Positions 24,473 through 35,682 are shown, counted from the stretch's first letter. The stretch: 64,000 nucleotides of DNA from Haliotis asinina (GCF_037392515.1 NC_090280.1:19716618-19780617), one strand, 5' to 3'. Program-made: numbers and translations. Notes: generated by a model not told the origin, from the sequence alone.

Positions 24473-24890
24473 CAATAAGAACAAGATGACATAGAACAGT
24501 GTGTACAAGTAGATTTCTGCCTAGACAGCACCTCAGCTGCGACAAGTGGTATCAACTAAACAACAAGGTAGGTCTACGTGTATTCGTTGCTCATTGTGTT
24601 GATGGAAAATGAATTCTTTTAAAATTTTCATTCTTTGGCCTGTTTTCACCATGAAAATGAAAGCAAATTACGAAAACGTTTAGAGAAACATGTGCTCGTG
24701 AAACAATTTGCTTGGCAATTCAGCTACCGGCGCCGGCTGACACTGGTGCATGCCTTATGTAAGTTGTTAAGCTCAGACGATGCATGGCGAAAGATATCTA
24801 TTATAAAAAATAAATTACAACAAGGGCGTTGTGATAGCATTTGCAGATTGAGTCTTGGGTGTCAAGCTTATGAGTGGTTGGGGTTTACAG
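24473..24890 (+). repeat. duplicated segment E, SINE-free copy
   Basis: GGTAGGTCTACGTGTATTCG, TTTTCACCATGAAAATGAAA and AAGTTGTTAAGCTCAGACGA align with the copy at 20.1-20.8 kb. Followed by a short GAATTGCT array (24892-24922). Confidence 0.65.
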
Positions 24891-25054
24891 ACTGAATTGC
24901 TGAATTGCTGAATTGCTGAATTGCACCACTAAGGATAACTCATCCTATAACAGAGCTCCACTGTACTGTTCTCAGGATTTAGTTGTAAGAACTAGTTCTC
25001 GATCATTTTCACAAGGGGAATAAAATTCACGTTAAACAAACAGGACTGCTGGCT

Positions 25055-25420
25055 GGCGGTGTAATGCAGTGCTTAAAGCGCCAAGGACCCGGGTTCGATT
25101 CCCATCATGGATGAAATGGTCGTTTCATCCGAGTCAGCGTGCGTTATCACTTAAGCTGTTTTCTGTTGTCCAGCCTATTATCTGTCCCCTTTCATGCTGC
25201 AGCTGGAAGTGGGCTGGTATTTCACACAACGAGAGACAATTATCATCAGCACATAACAATAAGATACAAATACTATGCAGCTATAGAATGTCCCCACTTT
25301 AAAAGTGTCATATATATATATATAAGTTTAAGTGCACAATAAGCGGGCAACTTCGTGGATAACAAGATCTTGCTTTTTGCACTTTGAGCATGAATCGAAA
25401 ACGATATGAGAACCTACGAC
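25055..25420 (+). repeat. interspersed repeat D with a tRNA-like head
   Basis: A tRNA-like head with B box GGACCCGGGTTCGATTCCCA (25083-25102) is followed by the part shared with 15830-16180 (CAGCCTATTATCTGTCCCCT, GGGCTGGTATTTCACACAAC, GAATGTCCCCACTTTAA). A (TA)n run lies at 25310-25323. Probably a third SINE family. Confidence 0.65.
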
Positions 25421-25721
25421 AAGTCTCTGCGATACAGGTAAGGTTGATGGAGCGTTCGAGTTCATTTGAAATGTGTTACAGTTACATGTACGATGTAAAC
25501 GGCTTTATCATCACGTGTTTGGGTAGATCATGGGGTACTGCAGGTGTCATAGACGTTGGCTGACACTCTAAGCAACACATTAGTCTTGACTAGTACCTAC
25601 AAATACACACACGTAAGTGCACGTAGGTATACCTCTGAACAAACTCCACATCGCGACACGTTATATAAAACAAACCGTAATACCGTTCTGTATAGCTAAC
25701 CAAGCATTGATCTTTCGAGTG

Positions 25722-25872
25722 TTGAGTTAAAATGGCGCCATTTTAACAACATTCCAGCATTATCAGACAGGTAACAACAGAAATGGATTGCACGCATTAT
25801 CCACAATGGGAATCGAACCCGGGTCATACAGATGACGTGGAAACGGTGTGACCACTTGGCTATCCCAAACCT
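25722..25872 (-). repeat. SINE family B
   Basis: GGGAATCGAACCCGGGTCAT is a well-kept B box. The 3' end near 25725 is eroded. Confidence 0.7.
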
Positions 25873-26100
25873 CGGTTAAGTTGAGCATGGTACACGCCGG
25901 GTAATACTTACTGATCTGGCTTCAGCCAGATGCGATTTATGTAACATATGATAAGCGACAATAATGAAAACAATATGCATTAAACCATTTAATCACTTCC
26001 ACCAATCACATACATCCGTCAAAGTTCTGAAATCAAACGAACTCAGAAAAAATATTTTTCAAATATTCTTTTCACAATAATGAGTTTTTCAAATGAACTC

Positions 26101-29100
26101 TCAGGAAACGCGGACAATATTCCTTCTTGTCATCGAAGCAACCAGCATGCCATAGTAACTGGGGTGGTGGTTGACAAGGAGATCCGGTTGCCATGACGAC
26201 AGACCCCCTGCAGAGAACACCCCGTGCATCATGACGAGGCCTGTGTATCCACATGAGAGGGCTCTGTCCACAAGCTGCGAGGCAGTGACCAGTAAGGCGT
26301 GCTCGTTCAATGACGCTGCCCACTCGCCCACAGCCTGAAACCAGAAATTGAACGAACTGCGGGTCACACGAATTTAATGCTCTTTGTAACTAGTTGGGCC
26401 AGGGTGAGTGAGTAAGTGTAGTTTTCCCCCGTTGATAACAATACTGCAGCAAAATCACGGCAGTTGACACCCATGGGCTTACAACACGAGGAGTCGAACA
26501 CGGGTCTTCGGCGTGACGAGCGAACGGTTCAACCGGTTGGCCCATAAATTAGTGAATATTTGGTTGAGTAAAGAGGCAATGTTTTTCACTTTAAACAGTG
26601 TTGTAAATGTTTCTGGTTTGATTCAGTGTAAGAATGTAGTGTGCTGGTCACTATATTTAAACTGAGAGTCCAGACAGGCATGGACGTTGGAAGACAATCC
26701 TGAATGATTATGCTTAGACTGGCCCAGGCAGTTAAGACCGAGACCATAAACCTCGCCATCGTTATACCAAACCGACCGTTGTCAAACCGTCAATGCCGGA
26801 AAACGTTCAAAGGGAGATAACTGGAAACGGTTACACCTACTACAGCCATTGCCTTGGATGAATATTTTGCTTCAGGACTTCAGCTCTTATTGTCAACACT
26901 TGTCACGAAAGCACTGTTGTGATATAGTACAAAGTCAATGTCTGCCCTGTACACAGTTTCATTCACCGAAGCTAGCAAACAATACAAATAATAAGGAGTT
27001 ACTGTTAGCAGCATTCCAGCAGCAGCGGTATATTTAGAACATTATCCCATGAGAATTCACAAGCCAGTCGGGCCAGTGACTGTGGACATTTTCTGGTCTG
27101 GTTGGATTTTTACCAGGTACGGACCAGTGGCTATTTCGGACACGACCACTGCCTCGTTTGTTTGAAAGAAGTAAACGTCCGCATCACTTCAATATCTATA
27201 CAACATGCCCTTGCCAATTGTGAAGTACTGGTCATTGTTAAACCAATCTCAGTCAAGGACATACGCTTATTGGTTGTTCACCCCTCTGCACAATCCCGGC
27301 TATCCGGCCTTTGAATACCTGAAGGGTAATCCGAGCAATAGGTGAAGGTCACCATGCCGGACTACTGTTCCTGACCATGAAGCTTGACCATAGACCGGTT
27401 CGCCTACCTGTATGGCCAACATAGTCTGAAGTGCGTCAGTTCTCACACACAATCCCAGCGGGAGCCCCCTGATGTATCATGTCAGAAAATCTAAATATGG
27501 AAAATCCTAGTTTATCATTTTTCTCTGACGTTCCCATGTTCCACCCGCCTTGAATTCTCACCCCCACCTTAAGACAAAATACAATATTTGAAACGTTAAA
27601 TTCTCCGCCGCGGTAATAAAATCTGCTCACAGTAGAAAGACAAGTCTTAACAATGCACACTCATGAAAAACAGATCATTTTGATCGATGCTAAATAAATC
27701 TTTTCAAAATTGTACGCAAGCAGTTTATTTTCAAAAATCTAACATAAAAAACAATACCTTTTGAAATGATTCAGGAAGAACGCACATGTTTTTAATACAT
27801 TACGGAATACACAGCAAAAATGTACAAGCGTCTAAACCTAATCACAAACGTCTGGTCACCTTGTCACCTTTTCTTTACATAGACACTGATATACATGTGC
27901 AAATATGTACAAATGCCAAGAAATATAGAACTATAAAAAAGTTTCATATTTCATCATTTTCATTTATCAAAAATATATAAAATGGGAACCAAATTATCTC
28001 AGTCTACTTCGTTACTGTGTTTAAAGACGATTACCAACTGACATAAATTGAAATATTTATTTCATGAAATAAGTTCCATTACTGTTGAAAAGCATTTCAT
28101 ATTGATAAATCGTTTCGCCCGCCCCTATCTTATTGGATTAGAATTAGCATTGTATTACCATATCAAAAGGCTCCGACGTGTTGGAATAGCCGTAAGGTCC
28201 ATCTGGCAGGTGCGTGTGCGCCAAGTCAGCGCTGATTATCATCACTATTCGTTCAGGTAACCCTTCCAAGTACGTATATATGTCGGATCCTGCTCAAAAC
28301 ACAACATATGAACTAAACTTTCAAACAAAAACGGAAACATTGATGCTTTCTTTGAGAAATTAGTGAGTGAGTGACTTTAGTTTTGCGCCACAATCAGCAA
28401 TATTCCAGCAATATGGCGGCGGTCTGTAAATAATCGAGTTTGGACCAGACAATCCAGTGATCAGCAACATGAGCATCGATCTGCGCATTTGGGAACCGAT
28501 GACATGTGTCAACCAAGACAGCGAGCCTGACCACCCGATCCCGTTAGTTGCCTCTTACGACAAGCACAGTCGCCTTTTATGGCAAGCATGGGTTGCTGAA
28601 GGCCTAAGGCCTAGCAATATTCCAGCAATAACACGGCGGGGAATACCAGAAATGGGCTCGACACACTGCATCCATGGGGGGAGGGGGGGGGGGGCGAACA
28701 CGGGTCTTTGGCGTGACGAGCGAACGCTGTAACCACTCGTCCACCCCGCCGAGGTTTTAGGGGATGATGAGAGCCTGCTGGGTTTACGACCAGATGGGCA
28801 GTGAATTATACAAATTAACACTGCAATATTACTTCGAGAAATCGTTTCAAAATTTTGCGACAGGCGGTGACAGTATGTGCTCGATTATCTTTTCCTTGTG
28901 AAAAAAAAGTCTAAGTCAAACCTAGCTTTAGAAGTTCGGGGATCATGGCAACCTGGTCGGTGTAGCGGCGACTTGGCTGTGAAATGATGACCACACGGGC
29001 TCTGGACAGTCCGGGTGAACCGACGAAGTGCAGAGGGATCACCTCACCCCATCTGAAACATATTCCACACAAACAATAACAGTTTCCAGTAACACGCATC

Positions 29101-32100
29101 TGCAAACACAACTGTACGAATTAAAACAGCAGAATACAATTAATAGCAATGCTAACCCATTTACTCATCAGTGCGCGTATGTATGTGTATTTATTCTTCT
29201 TGTCTCCACGACCCGTGAAGATTCGGGTTAGAATTGATCTTCAGACGTCCATGCTTGTGTAACAGGCAACTAACGGGATCTGGTGGTCAGGCTCTGTGAG
29301 ACTCGGTTGAAACGTCACCTAACCAAATTACATAGATCGATGTTCATACTGTTGATCACTGGATTGGCTGGTCTGGGGTCAATTAATTACGGACTGCCGT
29401 AATACAGATGAAATAATGATGAGGGCGACGTAAGACTAAATTCAATCATTCCTTGTCTTCATTTTTCCACTGCGATTTATATGAGGGAGTGAGTGGGTAT
29501 GGTCTTACTCCAGTCTTGGCAATATTCCAGCAATATCATGGCGGAGAACAGCAGAAATGAGCTTAACGCATTATTTCCAGGTGGGGAATCGAATCTGTGT
29601 CCTCGGCGTGACGAGCGAACGCTGTAACCACTAGGCTACCTTACCATCCCTGATTTATAAGAAATCAATGAACATCATCTCCAAGTCTCCTGAAATGGGC
29701 TGTTATCACGCAAATCTTCTCTCGATAAATTCCGAATATTTGTATATCAAATATAGTGCTAGAACCCCGTTAGTGACAACATATACCATGATGCTGGGCC
29801 TCTAACCACGGACCTTCTGATCCGACGTCGGACACATTGTCCAAATGACCAAAGAGGTTAACCCCGTCAGCAAGTTGACAAGATAAGGATGTCATCTGTG
29901 GGATGACTCCACGCCCTCCTACAACAGGTCTCAGTGTTACTAGCTCGTGAGAGTGGATTTATCGCAGGTTTTAGTGCGTCAAGCTTAGAACTTATGAATC
30001 ACATTTTAGTAAACTGCAAAGTTTGAAAAAGCTGTATTGTCAAAGATATAGTCACTATGCGGTAACAACTAGGGGTGTAACGAGTGAGTGATTCTAGTTT
30101 TACGCCGCATTCAGCAAAATATTTCAGCTATGTCGGCGGTCGGTAAATAATCGAGTCTGGACCAGACAATCCAGTGATCAAAGGTATGAGCATCTATATG
30201 AGCAAACTAAAAATGATTTATGGTTCAACTTCTTTATTATACATGGTCACAACGTTTCGAGACAGTTCCTAGTCTCTTCTTCACGTGAACTGAACTAAGA
30301 TCTGTCTCGAAACGTTGTGACCTTGTATTATAAAGAAGTTGAACCATAAATCATTTTAGTTTGATTCCACCAACTTCTAAATGCTTTTGAAACAGCTCAT
30401 CGATCTGAGCAATTGGGATCCGATGGCATGTGTCAACCAAGTCAGCGAGCCTGACCACCCAATACCGTTAGATCACTGAGGCCAATTCTACCCCGGACCC
30501 TCACGGGTCGGGGTGTAACGATGAGTCGAACTATCGATAGAGTGCAAATGAGGCTTCGATAGCAATTAATCGGTGGCGTTATAAGGTGAAAATTGCATTC
30601 GAATTCGAGAAAAGAGATTTGCGGTTAGACCGGCATAGCACCAATGCTATTACTACTAGGTAATAGATTAAGTTGAGTCACTGATTAGAATTAAGGGAGA
30701 TTTCCAATCATGAGGTACGACATGAGACCAGGGAATGATGTAACTTCTAACGAATCAGAGAGATTGTACAGGGTCATGTGACAAGGGTGGACCAGGCTCG
30801 AACACCTTAAAAAAGGTGCCGTCAGCACTAAAAAGTAAGCGCGAGGTGCGCTGCGGGTTGAAGAGACAGCAGAACGTTCACATCCCGATTGATCAGTAAA
30901 CAGCTTGCCCTACCCTGTCCAGGCAAGTCAGATTGTCGTGAAGAGAGGGATCGAGTAAACCAAAGTGAGTACAGAACCTTGTGTTGAGTTATTCATTGCA
31001 TGCTAGAGTGTCAGTACATGAATGCTATGTCTTAGCAGTCACGGTCGTCAGACCACTCATTCCTAGAGGTAGTCATCCGCACGGACCGAGCGAGTATGCC
31101 ACCCGAGCTTACTGCACCTCTCCTCTCGCCCAGGTCATCGTGACAGTTAACAGTTACGACAGAGAAGAAACAAAACAAAAAAAAAAAACAAAAAAAAACG
31201 ATCGATAATGCTTTTATTGTCTGGATGCAGGCACGCAGTTACACTGACTTTATGTTTCAACTGTTAACATTTACCTGATCTGGGTTTCAAGTTTCTTGTC
31301 AGTTAACAAGAAAAACTGAAACTACTTCAACGTGTGTTTACTTCAAATGAACAAAACATTCATTTGGAAATTGACTTCAAATGAGACAATAGAAGGAGAG
31401 AAAAACTATTGTAATAGCGCTGCAATAGTTGGTCTCAGTAGGTCTCAATAGTATGTTGCAATACACTATCTTTATCGTAATAGCTGTTTCCCTTCAATAA
31501 CCACTCCCCAGTAACAACTGAATCTCTAACACAATGACCTCTCATTACAAAGGTTATCTCTAACACAATGACCTCTCATTACAAAGGTTAGTCAGTCTGT
31601 ACCACTCAGGAACAACAGACAGGTGATGGAAGCGCCATTAAAATACCCATGAGAGTCCAAGTTGACAATGTTCTGTTATGAGATATGCCTGTTTGGCATT
31701 CTTATTTCGTTCTATTTTGAGTTCGCAATAAACGCAGATATAAACAAAAAAATATATAACAAATCGGAAATGATATAATGGGATATATATACATGCACTA
31801 CATAACTGACGCGGGCGTGGGTCAGGCGTAGGATGTCTGATGCTCCACGGCGTGATGGTGCAGGGGTTTTATTACAAGCTGCTTACAACTCACTCACGGT
31901 GTCCACCAACAAACAAGCAGAATTTACCTGAGAGGAAAGGGTTCGCTGCTCTGACCAGGAGGTCCATAGCCAGATATCCCCGTCACATTTCTGTCGTATC
32001 CAAACTTCTCCACGAGTTGCTGAGACACATTGACATCCAGTCCCACCGACACATTGTAACAACACGGGGGGCACTGACAGTTGTCAGTGTCAGCCCCGCC

Positions 32101-32424
32101 CTTCGCCTCGGGATTTAAATAAAATCCAAAATTTCTCAGATCTGAAATTCCGTGAGGCGTGCTTAAGAATATGAGATCTGGCGCTATCTCGTCTATCTGC
32201 TGACCGACTGCGACACAAGCCTTGTGAAGCTCCCATGCCTCCGCTCTCGACGTTGTGTTTGTTGTGTTGAAGTGAGACGGATCAAGGGCGATTCCTCCAT
32301 GTGGCATGACATACCCTGCAAGGAGCTTGCATGATACTTCGAAACATCCACCTGTGACAATAACAAGAATCGTCAACAAACTCATCAATTTGCTGTAACG
32401 AATTCTCGGTCTCGTGTTCCGCAT
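26101..32424 (-). CDS. secreted LigB/DODA-type class III extradiol dioxygenase-like protein, 4 exons
   Basis: Exons on the minus strand are 32424-31928, 29052-28922, 28289-28159 and 26334-26101 (phases 2, 1, 0); all introns are GT..AG and the joined frame is open for 330 residues. Residues 14-32 are a hydrophobic signal-like stretch, so Met14 (32385) is an alternative start giving a cleaner signal peptide. Family-like motifs follow in order: MPHGG with His42, STPHG with His91, WGEVIPLHF at 167, a core ending SADLAHTH (His234), PYGYS at 242, LSCGYTG and HPSYYGML near the C-terminus. The histidines are the expected metal ligands of the LigB fold, which opens catechol-type rings or related substrates. 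Sequons at N53, N56, N124, N132, N146 and N246 and a Cys cluster at 116-122 fit a secreted or lumenal protein. Introns hold SINEs. Family assignment is from recalled motifs; substrate unknown. Confidence 0.85.
26403..26547 (-). repeat. SINE family B in intron 3 of the dioxygenase gene
   Basis: GGTGAGTGAGTAAGTGTAGT, ACGGGTCTTCGGCGTGACGA, CCGGTTGGCCCA. It lies 69 bases upstream of the last coding exon. Confidence 0.75.
26548..28158. other. intron 3 of the dioxygenase gene, unique part
   Basis: I saw no further exon, RNA gene or transposon here. Short plus-strand frames at 26849 and 27102 have no motif. Confidence 0.5.
28363..28605 (-). repeat. SINE family A in intron 3 of the dioxygenase gene
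   Basis: Good match except that the head ends at GCCTAAGGCCTAGC and runs straight into a family B SINE (28608-28750), which makes a composite. Confidence 0.85.
28608..28750 (-). repeat. SINE family B fused to family A
   Basis: TAGCAATATTCCAGCAATAA to GTCCACCCCGCCG, with a G run (28677-28692) expanded inside the loop between centre and B box. Confidence 0.8.
29210..29447 (+). repeat. SINE family A in intron 1 of the dioxygenase gene
   Basis: Starts GACCCGTGAAGATTCGGG. The tail is eroded to AAATTCAATCATTCC. Confidence 0.8.
29484..29648 (-). repeat. SINE family B in intron 1 of the dioxygenase gene
   Basis: GAGTGAGTGGGTATGGTCTT to CCACTAGGCTACCTTACC; nearly full length. Confidence 0.85.
30079..30510 (-). 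repeat. SINE family A split by the Penelope-like foldback
   Basis: 3' domain at 30079-30204 and head at 30398-30510 (ACCCTCACGGGTC). The intervening 30207-30397 is the inserted element. Confidence 0.8.
30192..30412. mobile_element. Penelope-like foldback insertion in a family A SINE
   Basis: Arms 30205-30265 and 30302-30362 are 61-bp near-perfect inverted repeats around a 36-base spacer. Each arm, read inwards to outwards, contains GTCTCGAAACGTTGTGACC and ATAAAGAAGTTGAACC, the layout of Penelope-like terminal sequence with a degenerate hammerhead-like core. The SINE on either side is interrupted in the middle, with its target sequence duplicated (30192-30206 and 30398-30412, 15 bp, two differences). 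Confidence 0.6.
30514..31205 (+). other. possible retroposed segment with an A-rich tail
   Basis: Sequence of higher GC content than its surroundings ends in an A-rich run (31166-31199, with interspersed C). AACGAT occurs at both ends (30518-30523, 31198-31203) and may be a short target duplication. No coding frame recognised. Confidence 0.3.
31206..31927. other. intron 1 of the dioxygenase gene, distal part
   Basis: Apart from the 34-bp duplication at 31523-31590, only unique AT-rich sequence is seen. Confidence 0.5.
31523..31590. repeat. 34-bp direct duplication
   Basis: TCTCTAACACAATGACCTCT CATTACAAAGGTTA occurs twice without a gap and without a difference. Confidence 0.9.
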
Positions 32425-32429
32425 TGTTG

Positions 32430-33040
32430 TCGAACGATAGTTATTTAGAGTTACCCCCCTTTGATCGGTGCGTTAAAAGTTAATTGCCACTCTTAACATG
32501 AGTGGGTCACGAATGGAATCACAGATGCATAGTACAACATTAAGCGTTCATAATATTTTCTGACAACTGTCAGACTGTATATATTTCATATATTGTGATT
32601 TTCTTTTCTTTTCTCTTCTATTTCTTATAGTATGACAAGTGACACTATCTGGCCCAGGGAGATCGCACTAACTGAACTTATCAGCTAGTTCGGGAAATGA
32701 GCATGTCGCTTTATATTTGTAGTTTTACGCCGCTTTTAGTAGTGGACTTCAAACATTGCACACATGAGGGAAAACGAAACCAAAATGCGCAACATTTACC
32801 GTCAAATCTTTGACATAAGTGCACTCATGTACGCGCGTATAATTGATTGAACCAGTATGGATATGGTTTGGAGACATTGTCGGCCTATTCGACTGAAACA
32901 CCACACTGGCCAAGAGTTGCGTCCCTTAGGCACACCAATATCTTATGGGTGTGGGTTCGAACGAGACTAAGTTCATAGTTCTGCCAGCACTAAACCCGTA
33001 CTCATCGGTACAGAACAGTGTGATGTGTCTGCAACCTGTA
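32430..33040. other. upstream region of the dioxygenase gene
   Basis: No clear TATA box within 300 bases of either candidate start. A pyrimidine-rich TTTTCTTTTCTTTTCTCTTC lies at 32593-32612. Confidence 0.45.
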
Positions 33041-33042
33041 TC

Positions 33043-33204
33043 GTATCCGGGAAGATCCGGGTCAGAACTGATGCTTGTCATAAGAGGGGACTAACTGGAT
33101 CGGGTGGTCAGGCTCGCTGACTTGGTTGACACGTCACAGTATCTCATTTGCGTAGATCGATGCTCATTTTGTTGATCGCTGGATTGTCTGGTCCAGACAC
33201 GATT
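33043..33204 (+). repeat. SINE family A, 5' part, fused to family B
   Basis: GATCCGGGTCAGAACTGATG to CAGACACGATTATTTACA. It continues without a gap into the body of a family B SINE. Confidence 0.75.
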
Positions 33205-33352
33205 ATTTACAAAACGTTCGCTGGTCATGACGAAGAAACGGGTTCGATTCCTCACATGGTTACAGTGTGTGAAACCATTCCCGGTGTCCCCCGTCGTGAT
33301 GACTGGACTATGGCCATACTCACGTACAACCCACACTCACTCTACAAACGTG
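33205..33352 (+). repeat. SINE family B body joined to a family A head
   Basis: CAAAACGTTCGCTGGTCATG, GGGTTCGATTCCTCACATGG, then ACACTCACTC. The A-box end is replaced by family A sequence. Confidence 0.7.
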
Positions 33353-34277
33353 GTATACTGTAACTTGTGCTAAGCAAACATGCTCAGGACCAAACAAAAG
33401 TTAGAATTGCACCAGGAAGATAAAAATACAAAGGGCTTGCCTGATCCGTAATCTGTGTTCAAGAAGTAGACCAAGGTGACCAACTATAATCTGACCACAA
33501 GGAGCGATTCTGTTCTTCATACAGGAGTCAGATAAGATAACGGGTCAGGTGCTGTTGACTAAATAGTTTTTAATGGCATGCCACATTTAACTGGTAAACT
33601 GAAATGAATTACCCCAGTGTCCATCTGAAGCATATTTATGATATCATTAATCAAGCTGTGCGAATACTGATATTTTCAGTTACCCAGACACAACATATCA
33701 CTTGTGTTTGGCTGTTACTTTCCACACAATAACTGCAATAAATATGTCTTCAAGTTTGTTCTGAAGTAAGAGTACTCTCTTAAGGCCGCCTTTAGCAATA
33801 TTCCAGCAGTATCACGTGCAAGGACACCAGAAATGGTCTTAACACACATTCACGGGGAATCGAACCTGTGTCTTCTGTTGTGAGAAGCCACCCCATCAAT
33901 TTGAAAGATTTGCTTTTTGATTCGCACCAACAACAATTGTGGCGTTATGTATTTTTGTTCTAGTGGTTAACAAATATAATTAAATCGATGGGTCAAAGGG
34001 TTGCCACTCTCATAAGCTTGTGTTAAATGTGTCGTAGAGGCAGCTGCTTTGATTTACACCACATCGTCATGACCCCCTTTCCCGGAAAAAACCTTGTGTC
34101 TCAAGGATTTCATGGAAAAACTGTCTTATCCCGGCTGAATGTTCCATCAGCCTCCGCGCACTACCTGAACCCACCATCACGGCAGATGGCGGTCCCCAAG
34201 TAAATTGCTTCGTATGATGGTTCTCGGTTACTACCCTTAATATCGCCTGCGTATCTAAACAAATATTACAATGCATA
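33353..34277. other. no gene seen
   Basis: Only the SINE fragment at 33782-33897 is recognisable. Confidence 0.55.
33782..33897 (-). repeat. SINE family B fragment
   Basis: GCCGCCTTTAGCAATATTCC and GGGGAATCGAACCTGTGTCT. The A-box end is cut away. Confidence 0.65.
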
Positions 34278-34500
34278 AAGACCGTTAAGATCCGGGTTAG
34301 AATTGCTCTTCAGCCACTCATGTTTGGCGTAAGAGGCGACTAACGAGATCCTGTCGTCAGACTCGCTGACTTGGTTCAAACAAGTCATCGAATGCCAGTT
34401 GCGTAGATCGATGCTCATGCCGTTGATCACTGGTTTGGTCCAGACTCGATTATGTACAGACCGCCGTCGTATAGCTGGGATATTTTGAGTTCGACGTTAA
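34278..34500 (+). repeat. SINE family A
   Basis: Head CCGTTAAGATCCGGGTTAGA. The 3' end lost the (ACTC)n run and reads TTCGACGTTAATCAAC. Confidence 0.8.
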
Positions 34501-34794
34501 TCAACAACTTAACCAATAAACGTAAGTAAACTAGTACGAGAGGGAATCATGACGACTATCAATTTTTTTAAAAAATTATACGGCGTAACTGATAACCACC
34601 CCCCCACCCCCCCCCCCACCCCCCGACGGTGCTCATATGACACTCCGTATATTTACAATTACAGTCACCCTTCCTAATTAATGACAAGCTAATACATAAT
34701 TATAAAAAATCAGCAAGGAAGTTGTATGCTAGTGACATTGTGCAAACACGATAAGGAAACTCGAGCACTCTTTCCTTGTCGGGTGACGGCACAA

Positions 34795-34885
34795 GCATGC
34801 GCAGTAGGTCGTCAAATTGCCCGGATGTAACTTTACATCCGGTGTCATTATTTGGTTGTAGCTGGGACTGAGAGAAGGTGGGTGT
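34795..34885 (+). promoter_or_regulatory. NRF-1/ETS-like promoter cluster of an unidentified gene
   Basis: GCATGCGCAG (34795-34804) resembles an NRF-1 site. CCGGATGTAA CT TTACATCCGG (34821-34842) is a perfect 10-bp inverted repeat of ETS-like CCGGAT sites. A possible donor AGAAG|GTGGGT follows near 34877. This resembles TATA-less housekeeping promoters, but I found no coding exon to attach to it. Confidence 0.35.
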
Positions 34886-35113
34886 TGCTTGTGCAGTTAG
34901 TGTGGGCGCTTGAGCGAAGCTTGAGTGGCATTTTAGAGGCTGGAAATAAGTTTGAATAAGTATGAATGGATGACAACATCTTTAATTCTGTCTGGATCAT
35001 GACGTATCGATACAGGTTCATGTATCGTTTTTCAAATGTGTACGAGTGCTTCTTTACACTACTGATTTAGTGGATATGTTTTGATTGTTTACATAGCCGA
35101 TTTTGTTGCCCTG

Positions 35114-35114
<1 letters not shown>

Positions 35115-35186
<72 letters not shown>

Positions 35187-35220
35187 AGAGAGAGAGAGAG
35201 AGTGAGAGAGGGAGAGAGTA
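35115..35220. repeat. (GT)n then (AG)n microsatellite
   Basis: About 29 GT units (35115-35174), two or three GTAT units, then GAGAGA with small interruptions. Confidence 0.95.
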
Positions 35221-35243
35221 AAGTATACCTGTCGTGAAAAGAG

Positions 35244-35372
35244 CGAGGGTAGCCTAGTGGTCAAAGCGTTCGCTCGTTACACCGAAGACCATGTTTGTTC
35301 CCCCAAATGGCTACAGTGTGTGAAACCCATTTCTGTGATATTGTTGGAATATTGCTAAACTTCTAAACTTGG
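35244..35372 (+). repeat. SINE family B
   Basis: GAGGGTAGCCTAGTGGTCAA to GAATATTGCTAAACTTC; directly after the (AG)n tract at 35186-35218. Confidence 0.75.
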
Positions 35373-35682
35373 AGTAAACGTGTCAGACATAATATTCTAT
35401 TATTATGTCTTCACCATTCGTGTTTGTTTATTCTATAGAAGGACCAGTTTTTTTTCAGTTTGCATGGAAATATAAAAAAATTCGGACACGTGGAAATCTT
35501 TGTGGAAATCTACGTGTGGAAATCTTTGGAGTATTCTCTGTCTATTTAGTTCACCAAGTTCACACAACCTATGCCACTTGCTTATCAACATCAGATAATA
35601 ATACGAGTTCCATATTGAATACATATGCTTATTCACAAAAGAAGATAATTATGCACCTGAATAGCATATTTTTGTGGTGTTG

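Noticed and set aside
26072-26334. Alternative frame of dioxygenase exon 4 (MGSVIERARLTGHC)
   Set aside because: Only the AVGEWAASLNEHALL frame continues the LigB motifs and ends at a stop with HPSYYGML kept.
28159-28262. Exon 3 of the dioxygenase gene starting at 28262
   Set aside because: That AG lacks a pyrimidine tract. The acceptor TTTTGAGCAG at 28290 gives the same frame plus GSDIYTYLEG, which fits the family better.
30514-31152. Solo LTR beginning TG and ending CA
   Set aside because: No 4-6 bp target duplication at those ends, no second copy in the window, and an A-rich tail just beyond; not supported.
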